From Salvia splendens (taxonomy: Eukaryota > Streptophyta > Magnoliopsida > Lamiales > Lamiaceae), in contig NC_056033.1 of NCBI RefSeq assembly GCF_004379255.2, positions 5,622,172-5,686,171 of the forward strand: DNA of 64,000 nucleotides. Direction: 5' to 3'. This document shows, one piece after another, positions 44,143 to 55,708 of the stretch. Below the pieces are notes generated by a model, which made no database searches, was not told the origin of the DNA, and was given only the letters and a program-made list of their open reading frames with translations. Position 1 is the stretch's first letter, and every line of letters starts with the position of its first letter. Position numbers and translations under genes: made by a program.

Positions 44143-47100
44143 ATGGCTGCACGATTGGAGGCTGAAAAATTCACCGGCAAGAACGACTTCGGGTTGTGGC
44201 GTTTGAAGATAAAGGCGCTACTGATTCGGCAAGGTCTTTCTGCGGCATTGGAGGAGAAGGCTGCAGATGTGGGGGCTGGAGAAGTGCTGGATGAAAAGGC
44301 GAAGGCTAAGCTCGCTGAAATTAACGCTAAGGCACATAGCGTGTTTATACTCTGCCTTGGAGATAAGGTATTGAGGGAAGTCTCTAAGGAGACCACATCA
44401 GCTGGAATCTTGGAGAAGTTGGAGAGCTTGTATATGACCAAGTCTCTTGACAATCGCTTGTGTATGAAGCAGAGGTTGTACTCATACAGGTTCTTGGAAG
44501 ACAGAGGCATCTGTGAGCAATTGGAAGAGTTCAACAAGGCGGTGGATGATTTGGAGAACATTGATGTTCAAATCAATGATGAAGATAAAGCGATCATGCT
44601 TCTGAATGCCTTGCCGAGGAGTTATGATCACCTCAGAGATGCAATGGTGTATGGGAGAGAAAAAACTATAACCCTCTCTGAGGTGCAATCTGCTTTGCGG
44701 TCTAGAGAACTCCAAGCTGGCTCAACTAAGTCCTCAGAGGCCGTATCTGAGAGTCTTCTTGTGAAGAAGTTCAAAAAACCAAAGTTCACCAAGAAACCAG
44801 ATGATGGAAAGGCTCCTGCACTAGGTCAGAAAGCAACCAGAGCTTGTTACTGGTGCAAGAAGCCTGGGCATATCAAGAAAGACTGCCATGCTTGGAAAAA
44901 GAAGCAATCTGAATCAGGTAAATCTCACACAACCTCTGATTGTATTGAAGATTGTGATACTCCAGAAATTCTTAATGTGATGGAGAGTGGTTTGAGTGGG
45001 GTTTGGATAATGGATTCTGGCTGTAGTTTTCATATGTGCCCAAATAAGTCATGGTTTCATGAGTTGAAGAATGCTGGTGGTTCAGTCTTGTTAGGCAACA
45101 ATTATGTCTGTGGTGTGAAGGGTATTGGAATGATAAAACTGAAAATGCGTGATGGCTCTGTGAAAATGTTAAGTGATGTGAGGTACATACCTGAGGTGAA
45201 GAGAAATCTGGTGTCTCTGGGATTGTTGGAGAAGAAGGGGTTCTCATTTTGTTCAGCTGATGGGAGAATGGAGGTTAGAAAGGGGAGTCAAGTTGTTATG
45301 GTGGCTGAAAGAAAGAATAGTCTCTACTACTTGATGGCAGAGACTGTGACAGGAGACTCAAATTCAGTAATGGTTGATGACCTAAGGCTGTGGCATGAGA
45401 GGCTAGGACATCCAGCTGAAGGAAGCATCAAGGAGCTGGTGAAGTCAGGCCTAATTTCTGGAGATGTCAGCTCCAAACTTGATCCATGTGAGCAGTGTGT
45501 GCTTGGTAAGGCTAAGAGGACTCCCTTTCCCACTGGTGCTCATTATTCTACTTCTCCTCTTGAGTATGCTCACTCAGATTTATGGGGCCCAGCTCCAGTG
45601 AACACTCTTGGTGGTGGGAGGTACTATATGACCTTGATAGATGATTATAGCAGGAAGGTGTGGATTTACATCTTGAAAGAAAAATCTGAAGCATTCCAGA
45701 AGTTCAAGCATTGGTGTAAGGAAGTTGAAGCTGGGAAGGGTAGTAAACTGAGGTGCTTGAGGACTGACAACGGACTGGAGTATCTATCAAGAGAATTTGA
45801 TGAATATTGCAAGGAAAATGGGATCAAACGGCATAGAACAGTTCCAGGCACTCCACAACAAAATGGAGTTGCAGAACGCATGAATAGGACACTCTTGGAG
45901 AGGGTGAGATGCATGTTATTTGGCTCTGGTATGAACAAGAAATTCTGGGGGGAAGCTGTTGCTACTGCTGCCTACTTGATCAATAAATGTCCCTCTACTA
46001 GCTTGGGTGGAGATACACCAGATTTTAGGTGGTATGGAGTGCATCCAGATTATTCAAATATCAGAATATTTGGCTGCAAGTGCTTTGCTCATATCAAGCA
46101 AGGCAAACTAGATGCTAGAGCCTTGAAGTGTGTCATGCTTGGCTATCAGAGAGGAGTCAAGGGGTATAGATTGTGGCATATTGAAGAGGGAAAGCAGAAG
46201 GTTATTGTCAGCAGAGATGTGACATTTGTTGAGCATGTCATGCCCTATCTTGAAAAATTAGATGGGGGAAACAGAAAGGAGTCAGCTCAGGTGGAGGTGG
46301 AGTACACTGATGAGTTTTTGGAACCTGTTGATAACTCTAATAACCAATCTGAGCCAATGACAGTGGAGGGTGGTTCTGATGCAGAGGAAGTTGCAGATCA
46401 AGGACATGATCTGAGTAATTACCAGCTAACAAGAGATCGAGTCAGAAGAGTACCAAAGCCACCATCCAGATATGCAGAGGCTGATATAATTTCATATGCC
46501 TTGTGTACAGCTGAGAAGCTGGAGTATTCTGAACCTGCTTCTTATACTCAAGCTATGGCTAGCAGTGATAGAGAGAAATGGATCAAAGCTATGAATGATG
46601 AAATGGATTCTCTAATCAGAAATAAGACCTGGATTTTGGTAGAAAGAACTGAGTTCATGAAGCTAGTAAGCTGCAGATGGCTTTACAAGAAGAAGGTGGA
46701 GTCAGTGGGCACCGAGAGCATCAGATTTAAGGCTCGACTTGTAGCTAGGGGATTTACTCAGGAGGAAGGAGTAGACTGCAATGAAGTATTTGCTCCAGTA
46801 GTCAAACACACATCTATAAGAATCCTACTGTCAGTGGTGAATCAGAGGGATTGGGAAATGCAGCAACTTGATGTGAAGACTGCATTTCTGCATGGAGATC
46901 TTGAGGAGTCTATATATATGTACAAGCCAGAAGGGTATGTGAAGAAAGGAGATGAGAACAAGGTCTGCTTGTTGAAGAAGGGCCTCTATGGACTCAAGCA
47001 AAGCCCAAGACAGTGGAATAAGAAATTTGATGCACACATGTCTGCCAGTGGGTTCACTAAATCAAGATATGATGATTGTGTGTATATTAAGAACAAGAGG

Positions 47101-48107
47101 GGAGTTCCTGTGGTGTATCTACTGATTTATGTAGATGATATTCTGATAGCAGGACCCTCCAAAGAAGAAGTGCAGTTGGTGAAAGATGGCCTGAACAGCA
47201 GCTTTGAAATGAAAGATCTTGGAGATACAAAGAGGATATTAGGCATGGACATATGCAGAAACAGAAAGGAAAGGACTTTGTGGTTATCTCAAGAAGAATA
47301 TATTAGCAAAGTGTTGAAGAGATTCAATCTGAGCAATGTGAAGCCTACTTCAACACCTATGGCTCAACATTTTAAGCTGTGTAAAGCTCAGGCATCTAGC
47401 AATCAACAAGAAGCTAAAGAATTGGAAAGCATCCCTTATGCAAGCATCATTGGAAGCTTGATGTACGCAATGCTATGTACAAGACCAGACATCTCACATG
47501 CTGTGAGTGTCACAAGTAGGTACATGTCTGCATTTGGAAAAGAGCATTGGAATGCTCTGAAATGGACACTTAGGTACCTGAAAGGAGCAGGGAAGTTGGA
47601 ATTGTGTTTAGAAGGTGGGATCAGGCAGAGGGGGAAGCATTGCAAGGTTTTTGTGATGCTGATTATGCAACCAATCTAGACAACAGAAAATCTCAAACCG
47701 GGTATGTCTTTACATTGTTTGGTTCAGCAGTTAGTTGGAAGTCTTCTCTACAAAGTGTGGTGGCTCTCTCAACTACGGAGGCTGAATATATAGCATTGAC
47801 ATCAGCCATTAAGGAAAGTTTCTGGATCAGAGGGATGGCTGCTGAGTTTGAGGTTTATCAAAAAGCAATAACAATGCACTGTGACAGCAGTAGTGCATTG
47901 TGTTTAGCTCGTCATCAAGTGTTCCACGAACGCAGCAAACATGTAGACGTTCGGTTACACTTTATCAGAGACGAGGTGGAGAAAGGTAATGCAAAGGTTG
48001 TGAAGATAAGCACACTACACAACCCGGCTGACATGCTTACAAAAGCTATACCAAAGGAGAAGTTGGAGCATTGTAAGGAGTTAATCAATGTCAGTGTTCT
48101 TGACTGA
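44143..48107 (+). pseudogene. Copia C gag-pol polyprotein with one frameshift
   Basis: The first frame, 44143-47679, encodes 1178 aa: gag (FTGKNDFGLWRLKIKALL), CCHC zinc knuckle CYWCKKPGHIKKDC (about residue 236), protease (WIMDSGCSFHMC, about 287), GAG-pre-integrase (LWHERLGHP, about 416), and integrase (SDLWGPAPVN, LIDDYSRKVWIY, TPQQNGVAERMNRT). Reverse transcriptase follows (DVKTAFLHGDLEESIYM; YVDDILIAG, about 996). RNase H is in the next frame, ending at 48107 (GFCDADYATNLDNRKSQTGYVFTL, ALSTTEAEYIAL, ADMLTKAIP). The shift lies in the G-rich GGCAGAGGGGGAAG region near 47620-47640. Every catalytic motif is otherwise intact. Classed as pseudogene only because of this one break. Confidence 0.9.
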
Positions 48108-48133
48108 ACTACTAAATGCAAGGTGGAGAATTG

Positions 48134-48462
48134 TGAGGATTTATGCATATAGTAGTCAGGCCCAATTCGTAAGCCCAATGTATAGAAATAATAAGATGGC
48201 CCAGTTCAAATATCTTGAACTAGCTGTTGGAATAGTTAGCTGTTGTAACTGTTTTTGCTTTCTTGCTTTTCCTTCTTCTTTATTTTCGGTTAAGCTGAGT
48301 AGCAGCAGTTTGTGGAAGATATATAGTGTAGGCTTCAAGTTGTAACTCTCATAAGCTTGAATAAGATTTCAATATTCTCTCACAAACTTTTCTTCTCAAG
48401 ATTCCATTGGAAGAGTTCAATCGTTCACTCTCAACTCTCTCAATACTCTCTGTTTAGTAACA
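48134..48462 (+). repeat. 3' LTR of Copia element C
   Basis: It matches the 5' LTR except for about three C/T or G/A differences. A purine-rich AAGGTGGAGAATT precedes it. Confidence 0.93.
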
Positions 48463-48791
48463 GCACGTATTAGCATTTTTGTATGTAGCTATTCCTCGTT
48501 ACATTGTTAATAGTAGTAACATAATTTTGTAGTGAATCTACAGCTACCTTATGATTTATGAGGAGCTGAATAAAATAGAGAAAAATTAGTACTATAAGCG
48601 TTTTACCAATTGAAAAAAAATATTGGAGAAAAATATGTGAAACGTCGTAGTACAGTACATTTAATAATACGAGTAATATTTTGGGTGGTGGGCTTCAAGG
48701 AAATGAGCTTACTATCGTAGATAGAGCCCAAGAGGCCCAAAGGATTTTTTGAACCAATTTGCTAATATGGCCCGAAAAACTAGAATCATAA

Positions 48792-50700
48792 GACCATCCA
48801 CTACGGGTCTCGCCGGCGTCTCGCGTCTCGTCCCGGCGAGACGGGACGCCGGCGCGACGCGTTGCAGACTCCATCTCGTCCCGTCTCGTCCCGCGTCTCG
48901 TCCCGGCGAGCCACGAGACGGGCTGTCTCGCCACGCGCCGAGGCGACGTGGAGCAACCCGGCGTCGTCACGTGCTGACGCAATAATTATTTTTAAAAAAA
49001 AATCGAATTTAAATTAAAAAAAATTTGTAGCGGTAATAATACCGTTTTTTTATTTTTTTTTTATAATTTTTTTGATTTTTTATTAATTTTTTTACTCTAT
49101 AAATACTCCTAAACTCATCCTCATTTCACACACAACTACACATCTATTCTTCCTATCATATAAATTTTCTCTCAAATTTTCTCTCAAATTTTCATAAACC
49201 AACTCAAGATGTCCGGCGACGGCGACGGCAAATACGGCGGTTCCGGCTCCGGCGGGTGGGATCTCAACGCGTTCGGCGATTGGGAGATCATGATCAACAC
49301 ATTGGGCGGTTCGTCAACCCCTGGGACTCAGGGTTCGGCGACGCCGGGGGGGTACCAACCACCCAATTTTGACCTTGATGCATATGTACGTCCCTCCGCC
49401 ACGCGGTATTCGCAGGGATTATCCCAGATCCGGGAGGATTTTCCCGGTGGCACTGGAGGTGGAGGTGGAGGTGGCCGAGGTGGTGGAGGTGGCACTGGCG
49501 GTGGAGGTGGCCGAGGCGGTAGAGATGGCACTGGCGGTGTACAACCCCAGGCGGGCGAGGACGAGGAGGAAGAAGAAGAAGAGGATCTTGGCCGGCATCC
49601 GTACAGCAACTTCGAAACGATGGCGGTGTACAACGCCTGGATCACGGTCTCGTACGATCCCATCGTCGGGAATCAACAAACCCGGAAGTGTTTCTGGGAA
49701 AAGGTCTGCGAGGTCTACCACCAGATAAAGCCGAAAGGCTCCCGCAAGCGCAAAGTTAAAATGCTCCGCTCTCACTTTGACCGAGTCGACCGACAGATCA
49801 AAAAATTCTACGGCATCTACTCGACTGAAGAGGCGCGCTACCAAAGCGGCGCCACGGCCACCGACATTTTGACGTCCGCTTTGCGCGCCTACTACCAGGA
49901 CGAGGGTCATCAATTCAGATTTGTTGATGTTTGGCAGGCCGTCAAGGACGAGGAACGGTGGGCCGGAGGTTTCCGCTCCAGCTCGGGCTCAACCTTGAAG
50001 CGCACGAAGCATACGGCGAGTGGCCAATACTCGTCTGGTGGTGACACCGATGGCATCAGCCAACCTGAGGCTGAATCCCGGGAGTTTGCGGGTACGGTCG
50101 GCGATGCTGGAAGATCCGCGCGTGGGCGCCGTCGGCCGCAAGGGACGAAGGCGGCGAAAGCGGCTTGAGCAAGGAAGGGCCGAGGCGAATCAAACCAGCC
50201 GACCTCAGGCTCGCGGGGAGGCTCGGACACACTAGGTGGCGTACATGACCGCCACAATGGCGGACACTTCCCACTTCTCGTACGCCCAATTCACGGCCTG
50301 GTGGAACGGAATTGTTGCTATGGCAGCACAACTTGACCTTCCGACACCCCCTAAACCTCGACCGCCTCCAGAGGATGATTTGCCGGCGGAGTAGTTTTTT
50401 TTTATTTTGTGTGTTTTTTTATTTTGTGTGTTTATTTAGTTTGTGTGTTTTTTAATAAAGTGTGGTTTTTAATAAAGTGTGTTTGTTTAAATTGAATTGG
50501 GTAGAAAAAAAATTCTAAATGAAATTGAATGAATAGTAATTAAGGGACGGTATAGAGACGGTTAAGAGACGGAGCGTTGCAGGTTTCGTCCCTTAGTTAA
50601 GGGATGGAGGAAAAAAGGACAGTGGGGCCCTCAAATAGTGCTCAAATAGTAGTTAAGAGACGGTTTAAGAGACGGTATAGAGACAGCGTAGTGGATGGCC
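48792..50700 (+). mobile_element. Non-autonomous PIF/Harbinger element carrying ORF1 only
   Basis: The left tip GACCATCCACTACG and the complement of the right tip GGCCATCCACTACG form terminal inverted repeats. The target duplication TAA is perfect at 48789-48791 and 50701-50703. The 1909-bp body has GC-rich subterminal DNA built of CGTCTCGTCCCGGCGAGACGGG-like palindromes on the left and AGAGACGGTTTAAGAGACGG repeats on the right. It carries an ORF1-type gene but no transposase. Precise termini make this a well-preserved copy. Confidence 0.9.
49209..50394 (+). pseudogene. Harbinger ORF1 (Myb/SANT-like DNA-binding protein)
   Basis: The frame 49209-50168 (319 aa) starts MSGDGDGKYGGSGSGG. It has a Gly-rich linker (about 85-110) and an acidic run, then a Myb/SANT-like trihelix part (YSNFETMAVYNAWITVSYDPIVGNQQTRKCFWEKVCEVYHQI), RKRKVKMLRSHFDRVDRQIKKFYGIY, and YQDEGHQFRFVDVWQAVKDEERW with an NAM-associated-like C-terminal region. 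The usual C-terminal tail (MADTSHFSYAQFTAWWNGIVAMAAQLDLPTPPKP) is present in another frame up to 50394, after a TGA at 50166. The protein is therefore truncated. In autonomous Harbingers this protein assists the DDE transposase. Confidence 0.85.
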
Positions 50701-50703
50701 TAA

Positions 50704-52042
50704 GTATGATTCTGGATCACAAGAAAATCTCTCACTTGACCCTCCACATTATTTCCAATAGGTCTGCTCCCCTCTCAACTTTTAGTTTATAATAATGTCA
50801 TTTAATACGCGTGACATTGATTTTAAGTGAGTTTGAGTGATTTATGAATACATAATCAAGCCCAATGATTAGGAAAATCTTGAGCGAAGGCATCTTAGTT
50901 TTTATGATACTATGTTGCAAAATGCTCGGTCCAAAAAATGTCAAACAACAAAACATTAGTACAAAAGCAATTCAAAATATAACATAACCACCAACTAAAC
51001 ATCAGGTATTCCTTGGAAGAATTTCAAGTTTATCACGAATCTATGTTGATATTTTTTCTTCTTCTCTATTTCACTTTTCAATCAGCTCTTTCAAAAAGAT
51101 GAATATACCAGTGATCCACAAATCCAATCGATCTGCAGTTTTTCCCAAGAATGACGTGAAGAATCAGATGACTCTGCAGCTAGCGATGAATTCGACTCCA
51201 TTTTTGTCGCGTTTCCGAGAAAATGGAAGGGGATATATCTGATCTTGAAAATGAAATTAATTCATAGATGCCTTGGCACTCGTCGATGTGGAACAAACTT
51301 ATTCCATTTTTCTTTTCAAGTTATTGGGAATATAAAGGTGGCGATCGAGAGCTGTTGGTAGTGAGATTACCACTAATTGAAAAGGCGTGTGGATAGAACA
51401 TGCCCTATCTCTATTTGTCTCTAGTTGCATCAACCATTTTCTTGTCTTTATCAACGGATTCCGGTGCTATCACATTCAAAATTAAAACCCTCTTCTTTCA
51501 CCAATATAGTCTTACTTTTTGGTGGCTTACAGTTTTTAGAAATGTGGATTTGGAAATGTTTATGGATTCCACTTTTATATACTCGCAGAAATAGCACTAT
51601 TTAGATCCGACCCTGGCCACCAAAACGATGAATTAAGCTCCTAGGCTGAAACACACAGGATTCAAGGCGGCTTCATCGAACCATAAACATAACACATGCC
51701 TTTCACTAAGATTGATATGTATACTAAACGCACGTTAATGTCATATAAGAGCTCTAAACGCTTAGAAAATGAGAGATGTAATTATAGACGGACTAAAATG
51801 GTAAAATGGGACATGTATTTGCGCACGGACGCACGCAGGACTACTTTGGAATTTGGTTTCATGTTAAATTACTTGCACTTATTCTTGTTAAAATGAAGAA
51901 ATATAAAGCAAACATATCTTGAATCGTGATTCTCTCCTCCCAAGAATTCGAAAGCGATCGATATATCTCCAATGAATAATTCTTACTTCTCACCCTTTAA
52001 AAACCGTGATCAATTTCCACAGCTTCTCCATCTTCCTCCACC
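50704..52042. other. Intergenic region upstream of the carrier gene
   Basis: AT-rich, with short meaningless frames only. The mitoferrin promoter must lie near the right end; TTTAAAAA near 51995 is the only weak TATA-like candidate. Confidence 0.45.
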
Positions 52043-53023
52043 ATGGCGGCGCCGCCACCAATCCACGACGGCCTCGAGTTCTGGCAGTTCATGATCGCTG
52101 GCTCCATCGCCGGGTCCGTGGAGCACATGGCCATGTTCCCCGTCGACACTCTGAAAACCAGGATGCAGGCCATCACCTCCACCGCCAAAGCCTCCTCCCT
52201 CACCCTCCGCCACTCGCTCGGCTCCATCTTAAAACTCGAGGGCCCCGCCGGCCTGTACCGCGGCATCGCTGCAATGGGCCTCGGTGCCGGCCCTGCTCAC
52301 GCCGTCTACTTCTCCGTCTACGAATCTTGCAAGAGCTTAGGGAATCCCAACAGCCCCGTCGCTCACGCCGCCTCCGGTGTCTGCGCCACCGTGGCGAGCG
52401 ACGCGGTGCTGACGCCGATGGACGTGGTGAAGCAGCGCCTCCAGCTTAAGGGAAGCCCTTACAAGGGAGTGTGTGACTGTGTGAAGAGGGTTATGGTGGA
52501 GGAGGGATTCGGGGCGTTTTACGCGAGTTATCGGACGACTGTGGTGATGAACGCGCCTTTTACGGCCGTCCACTTTGCTACGTACGAGGCTGCGAAGAGA
52601 GGCCTAATGGTGGATGGAGAGGACGAGAGTCTGGTGGTGCACGCGGCTGCTGGTGGGGCTGCAGGGGCGTTGGCTGCCGTTGTCACCACTCCTCTAGATG
52701 TTGTCAAGACTCAGCTGCAGTGTCAGGTTTCTTTGTTTGTTTGTTTGTGGATTGTGTTTTTAGCAAAGTGGACAATCTCAAACTAATATGTTTACTAACG
52801 TGCAGTCGATGATCCTAACTGTTTTTTTTTTGGGTGTTGGTAGGGTGTGTGTGGGTGTGATCGGCTTTCGAGTAGCTCGATTATGGATGTGATTGGGATC
52901 ATCAAGAAGAAAGATGGGTATGGAGGGCTGATGAGAGGTTGGATTCCTAGGATGTTGTTTCATGCACCTGCAGCTGCTATCTGCTGGTCTACTTATGAAT
53001 CAGTCAAGAGTTTTTTCCATTGA
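52043..53023 (+). CDS. Mitoferrin-type mitochondrial carrier (MIT1/MIT2-like)
   Basis: Two exons, join(52043..52726, 52844..53023), 287 aa, joined at TGTCAG|GTTTCT and GGTAG|GGTGTG in phase 0. It has the threefold mitochondrial carrier repeat with the Px[DE]xx[KR] signatures PVDTLK, PMDVVK and PLDVVK, each at the end of an odd-numbered membrane helix. GLYRGI, AFYASY and GLMRGW are the matching even-helix motifs. The repeat-1 start FMIAGSIAGSVEHMAMFPVD is typical of plant mitoferrins, which carry iron into mitochondria through the inner membrane. At 287 residues it is shorter than most because the N-terminal extension is very short. Confidence 0.93.
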
Positions 53024-53118
53024 TGGAGACAGATATATTGGTGCTTCTGATGAATTTGGTTGGAGACAAGTTATTGTGTTCCTATAAGTTTAGTACTATA
53101 ATGTAATGACTCATAACC

Positions 53119-53143
53119 CTTTGCTTTGCTTTGCTTTGCTTTG
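53119..53143. repeat. (CTTTG)5 microsatellite
   Basis: Five perfect CTTTG units just downstream of the carrier gene, probably within its 3' untranslated region. Confidence 0.9.
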
Positions 53144-53723
53144 CTCCTGCCTATTGTTATGTAATTATGTTGTACAGATATTATTCAGCTGGAGAAAAAG
53201 GGTAAATGAAGAAACAGAACATGTCCATATTAATGCTACTATGCAGAGGTAAACGTATAAATTTACTATACATTTTGGTAGGAATTATAGTACATTCTGA
53301 ATTTTAAGTTTGAAATTCTAAGATAACCATTTCAATATGTTTTTTATGAATAAATAAATAGTACTACCACTGTAGAACTTTTAATCCAATATCTTTGTTC
53401 TCGATCGGGCATTAATCGCGCATTACTATGTCACCACAAGCGTATCAATTTTAATAATTTACACTTTTTTTTTGTGATGACATGGGATTTTGCATAATGA
53501 TACACACACAACACCAAAATGAAAACATGGAGCCCCCCTTCTTCCCCACTATAATGTGTCTGGCAATGCTCAATATTATACCCAATGAAATACAAGTAAT
53601 ACACATGTATGCCAGTTCAAATTGTATAGACTATTTACATTAAGACCAAACCAACATCATTCACTCCCAAGAATTTTCTAGTTTAAAGGGCTTTTATTGA
53701 GAGGGGGGAATTCTTAGGAACAG

Positions 53724-54503
53724 CTAGAACTTTCCACAAACAGTGCCATCTTTTTCAACTTCATAAGCAGCTCTACTCCTAGATCTTGTGACAGTGGCTT
53801 GGAAATGGAGATTGGTTTTGTCGGAGGTGATACAACTCACCTTCATCCAAACAATCACCTTTGTCTTAATCCCAACTATTTCGGACAACTTCCCTTTCTC
53901 CAAACAACCGCTCACTTCCGTTGCGAAACGCAGCACGGATTGATCCTTGTACCCAACTTCACACACTTTCGGAATGTAAACCTTTAGCTTCTTTGTCTCC
54001 TCGTCAAAATCGTAGCTCGTTGCATCACGGGGGAATATTCCGATTGCGAGATCGTACTCTTTTAGGAGCTCCGGTAATGGTTTTTGGACCTTTCCTGAAA
54101 AGGGATGTTACTAATGTAAGAAATTCCAACAACCGCGTGACTAAAAAAGAATTGTGGAGGTCTTTTCAATACAAAAAAAAAAGGATTTACTGTCATATTT
54201 TTTTTATATCGTTAAACATTGGAAAATCCGTAGGCAATCTTGATTAACGACAGATTAACAGACAACGGTGTTGGGAAAAAGCATGTCTATACGTACTATA
54301 AAAAGTCTGTCGGTAATATTGAGCAGAGACGAATTGTCGATGCATGGATCAACAATTGAGAAACATATCATACGGAAAACGTTTATAGGAACACAATATG
54401 GTGGCAATCATAAGGAAAAAGATGGCAATCACAAGGAAAAAGATGTCTAACCTTTGATCGTGTTAACCAACCACTTGGTGCCTCCTTCAATGCTCGATGA
54501 CAA
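53724..54503 (-). pseudogene. DUF538-family gene with lost start codon
   Basis: Minus strand, join(53724..54094, 54452..54503). The spliced frame reads SSSIEGGTKWLVNTIKG, then KVQKPLPELLKEYDLAIGIFPRDATSYDF, YIPKVCEVGYKDQSVLRFATEVSG and SRSRAAYEVEKDGTVCGKF, a complete DUF538 domain of about 140 residues. Splice sites are good (ATCAAAG|GTTAGA, TTTTCAG|GAAAGG). At the expected initiator, TTG (complement of 54501-54503) stands where ATG should be, with an in-frame TAG two codons upstream and no later in-frame ATG covering the domain. It may be a recent null allele, use a non-AUG start, or have an upstream exon I cannot see. DUF538 proteins are small plant proteins of poorly known function. Confidence 0.75.
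54401..54446. repeat. Short tandem duplication in the DUF538 intron
   Basis: GGTGGCAATCATAAGGAAAAA and GATGGCAATCACAAGGAAAAA are adjacent near-copies of about 21 bp, lying just inside the intron's 5' splice site. Confidence 0.7.
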
Positions 54504-55466
54504 TGACTAACGACACAAAAGATAACAAAGAGATTGTTATAGAAATTCCTGAAATTAAGCCACAATCCAATAATTCCAATGGGGGCAATATGTAATCAAT
54601 TTCTTTATTCATGTTCGTTGTTCTTCGAATTTCGAAATGAATCTCAGAAAATGCAATCACACAACATTAATGGTTTGCATAAGATCGTGATATTTTTTTG
54701 TATTAAAATAAAAATTACTACAAAATAGATGTGAAGAAGGAATCGGGGATGTTACATTGGCATCCTTTCCGACAGAGCCAAACTCATTGCTGGCTTTTTG
54801 TTTAAGCCAAAACGAACCGGCTTTGCTGAAAACTTGATCCATTCCTACATACAAAAACTACAATTTTTTTCACTTTTCAGCAAAAAAGTTCATTTCTCTC
54901 TCTCGTATGAAGGTCTCTTTTTTGTCATAATGATTATAATCCGTTGCTATTATCACCTAAAAAGTACCGGTAAAATTGCGTGGAACTCAATATGCCTACA
55001 TACATAAAGACTTTCGTTTATGCACATAAAAAATTAGTTCAAATGAAAATATGACTATGTATTGTGGTAAGGAAAAAGATAGTACTGTACATGTTTTATC
55101 CAATTGGATTTGTAATTATGTAGAAAAATAAATTAAGGGGTATAATTCGATATGGTTGTACTATCGAAGTTTCAAACCAACGATATCTTCTTTTTTAAAT
55201 AAATTTCAAATCAATTGATGTAAAAAATTGACAAAAAAAAAGTCTTGGGCTGGAGCAATCAAATCACAAAAAATTCCGAAGATATTTTTAGCAAAGGATT
55301 GAAGAATAGCAAATTCTAGTTTAAAATCGGTATCCCTATGTCTTCTATAATTTCTGTCGACAAGCGGTACACCGATTCAAAATTATAGAATAATTTATTC
55401 AATTGAAATATATATTTAAATAATTGATATACAGTACTGTACTAGTAATATTAATCTCTAGAAATA
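54504..55466. other. AT-rich intergenic region
   Basis: No gene or RNA is recognised. The small frames at 54657-54854 and 54798-55007 overlap in opposite directions and show no domain. Confidence 0.5.
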
Positions 55467-55708
55467 TCCCTCCGTTACATAGTAATGGAGGCGTTTCTTA
55501 TCGGCACGGAGATTAAGAAAATTGTGTTAGGTGAGTTAAGTAAATGGGGAATAAAGTGGAAAATGAAAAAGGTAGAGAGATGAAGAGAGAATAAAATAAG
55601 AGAGAGTAAAATATGCGTGGAGAAATGTGTTGACCTTTACTAAAAAGGGAAATGACTCTATTATTATGGAACATACTAAAATGGCCAAATGATTCCATTA
55701 CTATGGAG
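55467..55708. mobile_element. Stowaway-like MITE, close relative of the TIC56 intron copy
   Basis: The left end TCCCTCCGTTACATAGTAATGG and the right end CCATTACTATGGAG are inverted repeats, though the right tip is short of the full CGGAGGGAG. TA flanks at 55465-55466 and 55709-55710. The body (GGCGTTTCTTATCGGCACGG, GTTAGGTGAGTTAAGTAAA) aligns with 41171-41422 in the same orientation. Confidence 0.88.

Larger units (their letters stand above)
43767..48462 (+). mobile_element. Young Copia-superfamily LTR retrotransposon C
   Basis: The 329-bp LTRs (43767-44095 and 48134-48462) differ by about three substitutions, i.e. about 99% identity. GCACG occurs just before the left LTR (43760-43764, two extra bases intervening) and directly after the right LTR (48463-48467), fitting a 5-bp target duplication. 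The enclosed gag-pol is nearly open from end to end. This is the most recent insertion in the window and may be able to transpose if the single frameshift is bypassed or a sequencing artefact. Confidence 0.95.

Noticed and set aside
48695..48985. Frames rich in Arg and Thr (RRDETRDAGETR and similar)
   Set aside because: They translate the GAGACG palindromes of the Harbinger subterminal region.
49328..49663. Pro/Ser/Arg-rich minus-strand frame
   Set aside because: It is the antisense of the Gly-rich linker and acidic run of Harbinger ORF1.
51600..51896. Small plus-strand frames upstream of the carrier gene
   Set aside because: No domain, no splice signals and AT-rich codon use.
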